64,000 bases of DNA from JAWWPG01 sp963820035 (GTDB taxonomy: Bacteria > Actinomycetota > Actinomycetes > Propionibacteriales > Nocardioidaceae). The stretch spans positions 62,001 through 126,000 of the forward strand of contig CAWFYK010000004.1 in assembly GCA_963820035.1 (NCBI GenBank), written 5' to 3'. Positions 25,964-34,874 of the stretch are shown here, piece by piece. Within the stretch, counting starts at the first letter, position 1; every line of letters starts with the position of its first letter. Below the pieces are notes generated by a model. The model worked only from the letters and a program-made list of their open reading frames with translations. It did no database searches and was not told where the DNA came from. Made by a program: the position numbers and the translations under genes.

Positions 25964-26901
25964 GCCACCAGACCGAACCGACGACGATGCACCCGCTCCT
26001 CCGGGTCGTCCTGAGCTGCTACCCGGCGTCGTGGCGAGCCCGCTATCGCGGTGAGCTGGAGGACACCGTCAGCAGTCTTCTCGCGGCCGGCACCTCGCGC
26101 GGCCGACTCACCGCCGATCTGGCAGTGGGAGCCGTCGACGCCTGGCTCAACCCGATCCCCGACCCCGAAAGGACCGTCATGCCTGATCCGACCACGCGCC
26201 TGGTCCGGCCCGCCGCCTGGAGCCTGCTGCTCTTCGTGTTTGCCGGCTCGGCGTTCGCGAAGCTCAACGAGGACCCGGCCTTTAGCGCCGCAGCCCGAAG
26301 CCATCCGGTGCTCGGCTGGTGCGTCGACGCGCTGATGGTGGCGGCGATCGGCGCAGCGGCGGTCATGCTGCTGGCCGTGGTGCCGGCCCTCCTCGCGGTG
26401 TTGCGTGAGGACCCGGCGCGACGACGTCGCGACCTGGCCACTCTGCTCGTCGTACCGCTCTGCCTGCTCGTCGTGCTCGGCACGATCGTTCTGGTCAAGG
26501 CTTTCAGCGGTCCGGACGGACCGCACTCGGCTCCCAACGTCGCGGCTTTCCTGCTGCTGGTGGCCGTCACGCTCGCAGCGGGAGGGTGCGCGACGATCGC
26601 TCTCATCCGAGTGGCGACCCGGCTGCCGGAGCAGTCAGACATCGTGCTCACCCGGCGACTCGCGATCCTCGCCGTCGGAAGCTGCGTCGCCGTTGCCGCG
26701 CTGGCCGTGACCGGGTGGGCAGTTGGAGTCGCCGTGAGCGAACCGTCACTGCTGCACACCGACAACGGCTTGCTGGCGAGCCCGACGTTCGTGACGCTTG
26801 CCGCGGCCTTGGTGGGGCTGCTGGTGTCGGCAGCCGGTTTCGTCCGCTCGGGGTTCGCGGTCGCTAGCAGCCGAGCAGACGCTCCGCGAAGAAGCCACTG
26901 A
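25960..26901 (+). CDS. membrane protein cotranscribed with PadR
   Basis: 313 residues. The N-terminal 60 residues resemble the HAAS-like or permease-leader domain found next to PadR genes (LRVVLSCYPASWRARYRGELEDTVSSLL). About six to seven membrane helices follow (AAWSLLLFVFAGSAFA; AAIGAAAVMLLAVVPALLAVL; ATLLVVPLCLLVVLGTIVLV; AAFLLLVAVTLAAGG; and two more). It is probably the target of the PadR-regulated operon; transport or signalling function is not known. Its 3' end overlaps the convergent glyS by 38 bp. Confidence 0.8.
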   Translation: MSHQTEPTTMHPLLRVVLSCYPASWRARYRGELEDTVSSLLAAGTSRGRLTADLAVGAVDAWLNPIPDPERTVMPDPTTRLVRPAAWSLLLFVFAGSAFAKLNEDPAFSAAARSHPVLGWCVDALMVAAIGAAAVMLLAVVPALLAVLREDPARRRRDLATLLVVPLCLLVVLGTIVLVKAFSGPDGPHSAPNVAAFLLLVAVTLAAGGCATIALIRVATRLPEQSDIVLTRRLAILAVGSCVAVAALAVTGWAVGVAVSEPSLLHTDNGLLASPTFVTLAAALVGLLVSAAGFVRSGFAVASSRADAPRRSH

Positions 26902-28252
26902 CCTGGTCGATCGCGACCCGCTCCTGCTTCATGGTGTCGCGCTCCCGCACCGTCACCGCCTGGTCCTCGAGCGTGTCGAAGTCGATCGTCACGCAGTAGG
27001 GCGTGCCGATCTCGTCCTGGCGCCGGTAGCGTCGGCCGATCGCTCCCGCGTCGTCGAAGTCGACGTTCCAGCTCGCCCGAAGCTCGGTCGCCAGGTTGCG
27101 GGCCAGCGGTGACAGGTCGGAGTTCCGGGACAGGGGCAGCACCGCAACCTTGACCGGCGACAGGCGCGGGTCGAGCCGGAGCACGATCCGGGTGTCAACA
27201 CCCCCCTTGGTGTTGGGCGCCTGGTCCTCGTCGTAGGAGTCGACCAGGAAGGCCATCAACGACCGGGTGAGGCCTCCGGCAGGCTCGATGACGTAGGGCG
27301 TCCACCGCTCGTTGGTGGTGGGGTCCAGGTAGCTCAGGTCGACACCGGAGAACTTCGAGTGCTGGGTGAGGTCGAAGTCGCTGCGGTTCGCGATGCCCTC
27401 GAGCTCACCCCATTCGGAGCCGACGAAGCCGAAGCGGTACTCGATGTCGACGGTGCGCTTCGAGTAGTGCGAACGCTTCTCGGCCGAGTGCTCGACGAAG
27501 CGCAGGTTGTCGGGGTTGATGCCCAGGCCGACGTACCACTGCTTGCGCAGGTCGATCCAGATATCGTGCCACTCCTCGTCGGTGCCGGGCTTGACGAAGT
27601 ACTCCATCTCCATCTGCTCGAACTCCCGCGTGCGGAAGATGAAGTTGCCGGGAGTGATCTCGTTGCGGAACGACTTCCCGGTCTGCGCGATGCCGAACGG
27701 TGGTTTCTTCCTGGCGGAGGTCATCACATTGGCGAAGTTGAGGAAGATGCCCTGAGCGGTCTCGGGACGCAGATAGTGCAGTGCGCTGTCGTCCTCGATC
27801 ACGCCGAGGAAGGTCTTCAGCATCCCGTTGAAGGGTCGCGGCTCCGTCCAGGCGCCGCGAGTGCCACAGTTCGGGCAGGCGATCTCGCCCAGCGGCACGG
27901 AGTCGGGATCCTCGATCCCCTTCTTCGCGGCGACGGCCTCCTGGAGATGGTCGGCGCGGAACCTCTTGTGGCAGCTCTGGCACTCCGTCAGCGGGTCGGT
28001 GAACGTCGACAGATGGCCGGACGCCTCCCACGTCTTGGTGGGCAGGATCACGGACGAGTCCAACCCCACGACGTCGTCGCGGGACGTCACCATGGCCCGC
28101 CACCATTGCCGCTTGATGTTCTCCTTCAGCTCGACTCCCAGCGGCCCGTAGTCCCATGCCGACCGCGTGCCGCCGTAGATCTCTCCACAGGGGTAAACGA
28201 ACCCCCGTCGCTTGCACAGGCTGGTGACTTTGTCGATTGCTGAAGGTGCCAC
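26864..28252 (-). CDS. glyS: glycyl-tRNA synthetase
   Basis: 462 residues from GTG 28252, preceded by GGAGAGA; an ATG 12 bases upstream has no ribosome site. A class II synthetase of the alpha2 type: KRRGFVYPCGEIYGG and WDYGPLGVELKENIKRQWW at the N-terminus, a zinc-type Cys set (CQSCHKRF and CPNCGTRG), FNGMLKTFLG, LRPETAQGIFLNF (motif 2 area), FRNEITPGNFIFRTREFEQMEMEYF, the motif 3 region VIEPAGGLTRSLMAFL, and the C-terminal anticodon-binding domain from about residue 360. It charges tRNA-Gly. Confidence 0.97.
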   Translation of the reverse strand: MAPSAIDKVTSLCKRRGFVYPCGEIYGGTRSAWDYGPLGVELKENIKRQWWRAMVTSRDDVVGLDSSVILPTKTWEASGHLSTFTDPLTECQSCHKRFRADHLQEAVAAKKGIEDPDSVPLGEIACPNCGTRGAWTEPRPFNGMLKTFLGVIEDDSALHYLRPETAQGIFLNFANVMTSARKKPPFGIAQTGKSFRNEITPGNFIFRTREFEQMEMEYFVKPGTDEEWHDIWIDLRKQWYVGLGINPDNLRFVEHSAEKRSHYSKRTVDIEYRFGFVGSEWGELEGIANRSDFDLTQHSKFSGVDLSYLDPTTNERWTPYVIEPAGGLTRSLMAFLVDSYDEDQAPNTKGGVDTRIVLRLDPRLSPVKVAVLPLSRNSDLSPLARNLATELRASWNVDFDDAGAIGRRYRRQDEIGTPYCVTIDFDTLEDQAVTVRERDTMKQERVAIDQVSGFFAERLLGC

Positions 28253-28321
28253 GGTTCTCTCCATCCGGCTGGCGGTCGGCGGGGCTCCCGGGCTCGGGAG
28301 CATGTCCTCGATGCGAAACGT

Positions 28322-28651
28322 CTACGTTACCGTCCCACGCGGCTGAACCACGTTGGGTTTCGTGGCACCCTCTCCCACCACGACCTCGAAGGCCGACGGC
28401 TCGTCGAGTGCCCGCGACAGCAGCGGCACCACGGTCAGCTTCATGTCGTACGACGACAGCGCCCGCCGGTAGTCACCGACCGACTTCCACCGGGTCTCGA
28501 CGACCCAGAGCGTCTGGTCGTCCAACGCCCGGCCGACCGCGCCGGAGAGGTAGCCCCGGCAGCCGCTCATGCCGTCGAGGCAACGCCCGAGCTCGTCCTC
28601 CGCTCTTGCCGCGGCGTCCTCGTCGTACCGGAACCGGGAGATGGCGAGCAT
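28322..28651 (-). CDS. antibiotic-biosynthesis-monooxygenase-like (ABM) protein
   Basis: 109 residues from ATG 28651. The ferredoxin-like alpha/beta pattern MLAISRFRYDE, RCLDGMSGCRGYLSGAVGRALDD, TLWVVETRWKSVGDYRRALSSYD and a final strand matches the dimeric ABM fold. Members include heme-degrading and quinol monooxygenases as well as many uncharacterised proteins; no specific activity can be given. Confidence 0.72.
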   Translation of the reverse strand: MLAISRFRYDEDAAARAEDELGRCLDGMSGCRGYLSGAVGRALDDQTLWVVETRWKSVGDYRRALSSYDMKLTVVPLLSRALDEPSAFEVVVGEGATKPNVVQPRGTVT

Positions 28652-28732
28652 GCGGGCATTCTGCCCCTCGGCCGTGCGGTTGGTCGAGCCGGCGGCTCGG
28701 TGACCCCGATCGCCCACCGATACGCTGAGCCC

Positions 28733-29143
28733 GTGGCCAAGTCCAAACCGAAGCGCAAAGGCGGCAGCAGCCGCAAGGCCACGCCCCAGTCGCGGCGCCC
28801 GGCCGCCTCCGCCCGGCCGGCACGCCGGAAGGCGACATCGCCTGCCGACGCCGACGACTCGGCGCTGCGCGCGTTCGTCGCGAACTACTCCCGCGGACCG
28901 GTGGTCTATCTGTCCCGGCTCCCCCAGTTCCTGATTCCGGCCCTGATGGTGCTGTTGATGGTCGTGGGTCTCGCGGCGCCGGTGGTGTTCGCCGTGCTGG
29001 CGTTGCTGGTGGTCGTCGCGTTCATCAGCTGGCTGGCGTTCCTTTCCTGGCCGGTGCTCACGACCCCGCAACGCGCCATGCGGGTCGTCGCGATCAGTCT
29101 GGTCGTACTGGCGGCAGTGGGGCGGATCGTCGGCTGGTTCTGA
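28733..29143 (+). CDS. small membrane protein (DUF6703-like)
   Basis: 136 residues from GTG 28733. The first 50 residues are very basic (KSKPKRKGGSSRKA, RRPAASARPARRK). Three hydrophobic segments follow: FLIPALMVLLMVVGLAAPVVF, AVLALLVVVAFISWLAFLSW and VVAISLVVLAAVGRIVGWF. It is a conserved-looking actinobacterial membrane protein. The DUF number is from memory and not certain. It lies between the divergent ABM gene and convergent uppS. Confidence 0.72.
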   Translation: MAKSKPKRKGGSSRKATPQSRRPAASARPARRKATSPADADDSALRAFVANYSRGPVVYLSRLPQFLIPALMVLLMVVGLAAPVVFAVLALLVVVAFISWLAFLSWPVLTTPQRAMRVVAISLVVLAAVGRIVGWF

Positions 29144-29167
29144 AGGCCGTCCGACGAGAACGCAGAC

Positions 29168-29920
29168 TCAGGCCGTCCCATAGCGGCGGTTCCGGCTGGC
29201 GTAGATCTCGATCGCCCGATAGAGAGTGCGGCGGTCCACGTCGGGCCACAGCACGTCCATGAACACCATCTCCGCGTAGGCAGCCTGCCACAGCATGAAG
29301 TTGCTGAAGCGCTGCTCCCCCGAGGTCCGAAGCACCATGTCGACATCGGGCAGCTCCGGGACATAGAGTGCCCGGGCGAAGGCCCGTTCGTCGATCTTGT
29401 CGACCTTCAGCGAGCCGTCCGCCACCTGTCGGGCCAGCTCACGAGCGGCGTCAGCAAGCTCCGAGCGGCCGCCATAGTTCACGCACATGGTCAAGGTCAT
29501 GACCGTGTTGTCGCGGGTGAGCTCCTCCGCGATCTCGAGCTCCTTGATCACCGACCGCCACAGCCGGGGGCGGCGGCCCGCCCAGCGCACGCGCACGCCC
29601 ATCTCGTTCATCTCGTCGCGCCGCCGGCGGATCACGTCACGGTTGAAGCCCATCAGGAAGCGCACCTCGTCCGGCGAGCGGCGCCAGTTCTCGGTCGAGA
29701 ACGCATAGGCGGAGATGCACGAGACGCCCGCGGCGATGGCGCCGACAACGACGTCGAACAAGGCGGCCTCGCCTCGTTCGTGACCGGCCGTGCGTGGCAG
29801 TCCGCGCGCCTTGGCCCATCGTCCGTTGCCGTCCATGATCACGGCCACGTGCCGTGGCACCTGGTCGGCGGGTACGTCGGGCGGCCGGGCTGCTGACGCC
29901 TCCTCCGGCGCCCCCGTCAC
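29168..29920 (-). CDS. uppS: polyprenyl diphosphate synthase (cis-prenyltransferase)
   Basis: 250 residues from GTG 29920, overlapping the recO stop (GTGA). The signature HVAVIMDGNGRWAKARGLPR carries the catalytic Asp and the Mg/pyrophosphate loop. AYAFSTENWRRSPDEV, NYGGRSELADA and VDMVLRTSGEQRFSNFMLWQ follow in family order. It elongates a prenyl diphosphate to the undecaprenyl or decaprenyl carrier for cell-wall synthesis. It is last in an operon-like run with the hydrolase and recO. Confidence 0.95.
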   Translation of the reverse strand: MTGAPEEASAARPPDVPADQVPRHVAVIMDGNGRWAKARGLPRTAGHERGEAALFDVVVGAIAAGVSCISAYAFSTENWRRSPDEVRFLMGFNRDVIRRRRDEMNEMGVRVRWAGRRPRLWRSVIKELEIAEELTRDNTVMTLTMCVNYGGRSELADAARELARQVADGSLKVDKIDERAFARALYVPELPDVDMVLRTSGEQRFSNFMLWQAAYAEMVFMDVLWPDVDRRTLYRAIEIYASRNRRYGTA

Positions 29921-30681
29921 GGCGTCGTCCGCTGCAGCTCGACGCTGGGGGTGTCGCGTTCGACGTAGGGCAGCGAACGCAGGCTGCGTTCGAGGTGCCA
30001 CTGCAGGTAGGCCGCAACGATGCCGCTGGCCTGGTTGCGGAAGCGAGCGTCGATGGCCTCCGCCGTCGCCCAGTCGCCTGCAAGGAGGGCGCCGAGCAGC
30101 CGGACGACGTCCGGGGTCGGGCGCGCGCTGCCGGGGAGCCGGCAGTCGCTGCACAGGATGCCGCCGGCCCCGGCGCTGAAGTTGCGATGCGGGCCAGCTG
30201 CGCCGCAGCGGGCGCAGCTGTCGAACGACGGGGCATAACCCGAGATCGCCAGTGCACGCAGCAGAAAGGAGTCGAGCACGAGTGGCGGCGCATGAACGCC
30301 GTCGGCAAGCGCGCGCAGACCGCCGAGGAGCAGCAGGTAGTGCTGCACCGCCGGTTCACCCTCTTCGGCGACCAGCCGCTCCGCCGTCTCGAGCATCGCC
30401 GTCCCGGCGGTGTAGCGGGCGTAGTCCGGGCCGATCGACCGGGCGAACGGCGAGATGGTCTCCACCTGGGCGATCACGTCGAGCGAGTGGCCGGCGGCGA
30501 TCTGGACATCGATGTGCATGAAAGGCTCCAACCGCGAGCCGAACTTCGACGACGTACGGCGGACCCCGCGGCCGACCGCCCGGACCCGCCCTGCTTCGCG
30601 GGTGAGCAACGTGATGATGCGGTCCGACTCACCCAGCTTCTGGGTACGCAGCACGATCGCCTCGTCGCGGGAGAGCCTCAC
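29917..30681 (-). CDS. recO: DNA repair protein RecO
   Basis: 254 residues from GTG 30681. The N-terminal OB fold reads RLSRDEAIVLRTQKLGESDRIITLLTR, with GRVRAVGRGVRRTSSKFGSRLEPF. The C-terminal zinc-type cysteines are in SCARCGAAGPHRNF and ILCSDCRLPG. It loads RecA on gapped DNA together with RecR and RecF. It overlaps the hydrolase gene upstream and uppS downstream by four bases each. Confidence 0.95.
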   Translation of the reverse strand: MRLSRDEAIVLRTQKLGESDRIITLLTREAGRVRAVGRGVRRTSSKFGSRLEPFMHIDVQIAAGHSLDVIAQVETISPFARSIGPDYARYTAGTAMLETAERLVAEEGEPAVQHYLLLLGGLRALADGVHAPPLVLDSFLLRALAISGYAPSFDSCARCGAAGPHRNFSAGAGGILCSDCRLPGSARPTPDVVRLLGALLAGDWATAEAIDARFRNQASGIVAAYLQWHLERSLRSLPYVERDTPSVELQRTTP

Positions 30682-31634
30682 CCACTCATTGTGCCCGTCC
30701 GCGCCCTCACCGGGCTGCGTTGCGTGCCATGTGGCGCGTATCCGGCGGCCGAGGGAGTGTTCTTGCGCGGACGCGTGGTCTTGGGGCGGGTGGTCTTCGG
30801 GCGCTGCCGGACGATCGGCGGCGGGAACACACCTGCCAGGAACTCGAGCACCTCGCCGTTGAGCCGGTTGGGCCGCAACCGCCACTCGAAGATCGACTTG
30901 GCGGCCACGAAATGCCCGTTCGGCAGCTCGTCCGCCAGCATCTCGGCATCGGCGGCCGGGTGGATCGGGTCATGCGCGTGGCCGACAACCACAGCCGGAG
31001 TCTCGATGAGCTTGCGGCGCCGTGACGCGGGGGCCACCCGGCCGAAAAAGATGCCGTGCACGGTTGCGGCCATCGGCGCGGCATCCTGGTCGAGGACATC
31101 CAGCGCGACCCCGGTCCAGAACGGGACGAAGGCCCGCGGCACCGCCCGAGACGCGATCCGAACGACCGACACGGCCCACGGGGTCACTCGGCCGATGAAG
31201 ATCAGCGGGGCGAACGCCACGATGCCCGCCTCGACGGCGTTGTCGAGGACCGGCATCTCCAGGACCATGCCGCGTAGTCGTTCGGGCGCCGCGTCGGCGA
31301 TCTCCAGGCTGACGTTGGCCCCGAGCGACGTACCACCGACGACGGCTGACGCCACGCCGAGATGGTCGAGCAGGGCGATGACGGACCGGCCGAACGCCGT
31401 CATCGAGTAGAGCCTGGCGTCGTCCGGGCGGTCACTGCGCCCGTGGCCGAGCAGGTCGAGAGTGATCACCCGGTAGCCCTCCGCGGCGATCGCTCGCGCG
31501 AGCGGCTCGTGCATCCGCCGCAACATCAGCTGGCCGTGCAGCAGCACGACGAGGTTGTCCCCGAACCCGTACTCCGTGAACTCGAGCCGGTTGCCTTCGA
31601 AGAAGAACTCGCCGACGCGCTCCGAGACCAGCAT
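30678..31634 (-). CDS. alpha/beta-fold hydrolase
   Basis: 318 residues from ATG 31634, with GGAAGG upstream. The oxyanion loop is VVLLHGQLM, the fold continues with ITLDLLGHGRSDRPDD, the nucleophile elbow is VGGTSLGANVSLE (G-x-S-x-G), the acid is in VVGHAHDPIHP, and the final catalytic His is in NGHFVAA. The C-terminal 40 residues are basic and unstructured (RPKTTRPKTTRPRKN). It is translationally coupled to recO. The substrate is unknown. Confidence 0.88.
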   Translation of the reverse strand: MLVSERVGEFFFEGNRLEFTEYGFGDNLVVLLHGQLMLRRMHEPLARAIAAEGYRVITLDLLGHGRSDRPDDARLYSMTAFGRSVIALLDHLGVASAVVGGTSLGANVSLEIADAAPERLRGMVLEMPVLDNAVEAGIVAFAPLIFIGRVTPWAVSVVRIASRAVPRAFVPFWTGVALDVLDQDAAPMAATVHGIFFGRVAPASRRRKLIETPAVVVGHAHDPIHPAADAEMLADELPNGHFVAAKSIFEWRLRPNRLNGEVLEFLAGVFPPPIVRQRPKTTRPKTTRPRKNTPSAAGYAPHGTQRSPVRARTGTMSG

Positions 31635-31803
31635 CCTGCGCCTTCCTGTGGCGGCACCGCCGGAGGCGATGATGTCCTCGACGGCAGGGCACGGCATCTC
31701 CGGCCCGCGTCAGTGTCACACGATGTCGCGCGCCCCGCAGGCATTTCGCCGGCGAACAATCCGGATGCACGACCAGCGGAGACCGTGGCAGGCTCCCTCC
31801 TTG

Positions 31804-32619
31804 ATGACAGACGACGCGACACTGGCCCTGCTGGAGACCTACTACGACGCCGTGCCTCGCGGCCGAGCCGACCCCGAGGAGATCGGGCCGTTCACGCTCT
31901 TCGTCGCCAGGATGGGCTGGCCCTACTACGCCCGGCCTCGTCTGCACGGGCCGACCGGGGCGACCGTTGCCGACGTACGACGGGTCCTGGACCGCCAGCA
32001 CGAGCTCGGCGTGCCGCACGCGTTCGAGTGGGTGGCCGAGACGACGCCAGGGTTGGAGTCGGTCGTCGCGGAGGCCGGTCTGCACATCGAGAGCTGCCCG
32101 CTCCTCGTGCTGGAGGGGGCGCCGACGGGCGCCGTCGGGACCGCGCGGATGCTCGACGCGGACGAGGTGGCGGACCTGTCGCTGTCGCGGGCGGCGATCG
32201 ACGTCGGCTTCAGAGCCGGTGGTACGGCGTCCGGCAGTGAAGGGATCGAGGCCAGGAACGCCGCCACCGGTCAGGGCTTCTCGGTCATCGACGACGACCT
32301 GCGCGATCGGCTCGCCTCGGGAGCCGTCCGGGCAGCCGCCTGCTATGACGCCGGGGCTCTCGACCTCGGGCCGGTCGGCGGGGGGGGTCACACCCCGGTG
32401 GGCGCGGTAACCGAGATCGCCGGCGTGGGGGTGCTGCCGGCGTACCGCCGACGCGGGCTCGCTGCTGCTCTTACCTATGTGCTGGCCACGGACGCCCTCG
32501 ACCGTGGCGTCACGACGGTGTTCTGCTCAGCACAGAGCTCCGATGTCGCCAGGATCTATGAGCGAGTGGGCTTTCGGCAGACCGCGACGGCCTGCATCGC
32601 GAGCCTCCCCACCCCCTGA
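31804..32619 (+). CDS. GNAT family N-acetyltransferase
   Basis: 271 residues from ATG 31804 (TTG 31801 is possible). The C-terminal half has the GNAT acetyl-CoA site: GVGVLPAYRRRGLAAALTYVLATDA and VFCSAQSSDVARIYERVGFRQTATACI. The N-terminal half (LLETYYDAVPRGRADPEEIGPFTLFV) looks like the degenerate lead domain of two-domain actinobacterial GNATs. The substrate is unknown. Confidence 0.88.
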   Translation: MTDDATLALLETYYDAVPRGRADPEEIGPFTLFVARMGWPYYARPRLHGPTGATVADVRRVLDRQHELGVPHAFEWVAETTPGLESVVAEAGLHIESCPLLVLEGAPTGAVGTARMLDADEVADLSLSRAAIDVGFRAGGTASGSEGIEARNAATGQGFSVIDDDLRDRLASGAVRAAACYDAGALDLGPVGGGGHTPVGAVTEIAGVGVLPAYRRRGLAAALTYVLATDALDRGVTTVFCSAQSSDVARIYERVGFRQTATACIASLPTP

Positions 32620-32752
32620 CCCGAGCCTCCCACGACCGACTACTCCACACCGGGGCGGGGCCGCCGGTCCACAGCAGAAGGCTCGCCGCGTTTCGTCCAC
32701 AACTGCTCGTCCGACGCGCGACGGTCGAGCGGTCGGTTGCCACACTCGCGTC

Positions 32753-33744
32753 ATGCACCGTTGGGAACCCGGGCTACGGCCACCACCAGGAGGGGTCCCC
32801 CCCTCCGGTCGGGAGACGGACCCGCCGCACCCACGAGGGACGCCCTGCGAGGCCCTGGCTGGCGCCGGGTCAGCCAGGGCCTCTACGTGCCGGCATCCGT
32901 CCGTGACAGCCCTTCGCAGCGCATCGCGGAGGCGCTGTCACGGATGCCGTCCTACGCGGCATTGGGTGGCTGGGCAGCGGCGTACTGGTGTGGTGTCCGC
33001 CTCCTGGACGGCCGCCGTGACACCGGAAGCGTGCCTGTCCTGCTCTGCCTGGGAGCGGAGGGAAAGCTGAGAAGATCACCCGGCATCAGGCTCTCACGGG
33101 CGCGCCTGCGGGAGCCGGAGATCGTCTCGGTGAGAGGTGCCGCCGTGACATCGCCAGCCAGAACGGCGCTCGACGGCGCGAGGTTTGCACCGAGTCTCGT
33201 CGAGGCCGTCGTCTTCCTGGACATGATGTTCTCCTCGGGTCTGCTCTCGCCTGACGACTTCTCGGCGTACCTCGAGCACTGCAGCGGACTCGCGGGCGTG
33301 GGCAAAGCCCGGAATGCGTTGAGTCATGCCGATCCGGCGGCCGCGAGCCCACCGGAGACCCGTCTCCGCCTGCTGTGGACCCTCTCGGCGAAACTGCCTC
33401 CCCCACGAGTGAACCAACCCGTGTTCTCCGTCGAGGGTCAGCTGCTCGGATACCCCGACGTGTTCGACCCGGAAGCAGCCACAGCCGGCGAGTACGACGG
33501 CGAGGACCACCGCGACCTGCGCAACCACACCTCGGACAACATTCGTGAGGAGAGTCTGGAGGAGCACGGTGTCGTGGTGGCCCGGGTGACGGCGGTGGAC
33601 CTGCGACGACCGACCGCCACGGCGCAGCGGCTCGCTCGCGCCTGGCGCCGGGGCATGGCGCGCGACGTGTCTCGGGATCGCTGGACCCTGGAGCAACCCG
33701 CTTGGTTCGTCCGACGGGTGCAAAGTGGAACGATCCGGGGCTGA
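32753..33744 (+). pseudogene. DUF559/Vsr-like endonuclease-fold protein, frameshifted at a C7 tract
   Basis: The expected N-terminus MHRWEPGLRPPPGG starts at ATG 32753, but the remaining protein (DALRGPGWRRVSQGLYVPA, AALGGWAAAYWCGVRLLDGR, ... GYPDVFDPEAATAGEYDGEDH) is one frame away. The switch falls at a run of seven C at about 32797-32803. The alternative is a TTG start at 32737 in the second frame without the usual N-terminus. The C-terminal part, with acidic residues before EYDGEDHRDL, resembles the PD-(D/E)xK/Vsr fold of the many such actinobacterial genes. The last codons are supplied by palindrome A2. It could be phase-variable, a sequencing error or a recent mutation. Confidence 0.65.
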
Positions 33745-33779
33745 AATGGCGGATTTGAGCCCCGAAACGTTCCACTTTG
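33721..33779. repeat. palindrome family A, copy 2
   Basis: The arms CAAAGTGGAACG...CCGGGGCT and AGCCCCG...CGTTCCACTTTG differ at two paired positions, with an inner AAAT...ATTT pair. It overlaps the 3' end of the preceding gene and provides its TGA stop. Confidence 0.9.
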
Positions 33780-33849
33780 TGGCCCGTTCCGAAGCCAACG
33801 GGCGCGATAACGGGTTGAGGGGTGCGCGGTCAGCGGGTTGACTGGCGCC

Positions 33850-34848
33850 GTGAAGATCGAGCGCGTGGACCCCCGCGACCTGAGCCTGGCGACCGCCGAG
33901 GAGATGTCCGCCGTCTCCGGGGCCGAGCGGGACGTCGAAGCACCCGAGATGATGGTCATGACGGGTGAGGGTCGGCTCCTGATGATCCGACACAGTCATA
34001 GCGACGAGCCCATCGACGGGGTGTGGCTGGTGCGTTCCGACGAGGGCGAGCTGCTGGGGCACGGGACTTTCGAGGCGCCCCACTGGGACAACCCGCAGCT
34101 GGGGATGATGTTCATCGAAGTGCTCCCCTCGGCTCGCGGCATCGGCGTCGAGAACCTTCTCCTCGACGCCCAGCTGGAGCAGGCGAGGGACATGGGCCGC
34201 TCTTCCTTGCTCACCTTCTCGGTCGAGACCAGCGCCCAGACGGGCTTCATGACCGGCCAGGGGTTCACGGTCGCCCAGCGCACGGCGCAGCGGCGCCTGC
34301 TGCCTGACCAGATGGATCCGGACCAGATCGCCCGGCTGGCTGCCGATGCGGCGGAGCATGCGGCCGACTACGAGCTGGTCCGGCTCGACGGTCCGGCGCC
34401 CGACGAGATGCTGCCCGAGCTGACCTCGCTGCACGAGGCGATCAACGACGCTCCGCTCGACGAGATCGCCCTCGAGACCGAGGAATACCCGGTGGAACGG
34501 ATCCGCCGCTACGAGGCCGCCATGCGGGCCAGGCGGCAGGATCTCTACCGGCTGATGGCACGCCACCGTCGTACCGGCGAGTGGGGCGGCCACACGATCG
34601 TGTGCGTGGACAACACCCGGCCCGGATACGCCATCCAGGAAGACACCAGCGTGCGCCGCGAGCACCGCGGGCACCGCCTGGGCATGCTGCTCAAGGCGTC
34701 GATGCTGCTGTGGCTCCGGGAGGCCGAACCCGGCCTGACCAAGATCGACACCTGGAACGCCACGTCGAACACGCACATGATCGCGGTCAACGAGGCGCTG
34801 GGCTGCCACGTCACGGCACTCGGAGTGGCCCTGCAACGCACGATCTGA
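33850..34848 (+). CDS. two-domain GNAT family acetyltransferase
   Basis: 332 residues from GTG 33850. The N-terminal GNAT has FIEVLPSARGIGVENLLLD and LTFSVETSAQTGFMTGQGF; the C-terminal GNAT has EDTSVRREHRGHRLGMLLKAS and IDTWNATSNTHMIAVNEALGC. Both acetyl-CoA loops are recognisable, the second more complete. The layout is like mycothiol synthase and its relatives, but the usual MshD context is absent and the substrate is not known. Confidence 0.87.
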   Translation: MKIERVDPRDLSLATAEEMSAVSGAERDVEAPEMMVMTGEGRLLMIRHSHSDEPIDGVWLVRSDEGELLGHGTFEAPHWDNPQLGMMFIEVLPSARGIGVENLLLDAQLEQARDMGRSSLLTFSVETSAQTGFMTGQGFTVAQRTAQRRLLPDQMDPDQIARLAADAAEHAADYELVRLDGPAPDEMLPELTSLHEAINDAPLDEIALETEEYPVERIRRYEAAMRARRQDLYRLMARHRRTGEWGGHTIVCVDNTRPGYAIQEDTSVRREHRGHRLGMLLKASMLLWLREAEPGLTKIDTWNATSNTHMIAVNEALGCHVTALGVALQRTI

Positions 34849-34874
34849 GGCCCGCCCGCCTACAGTGGGGGGCC

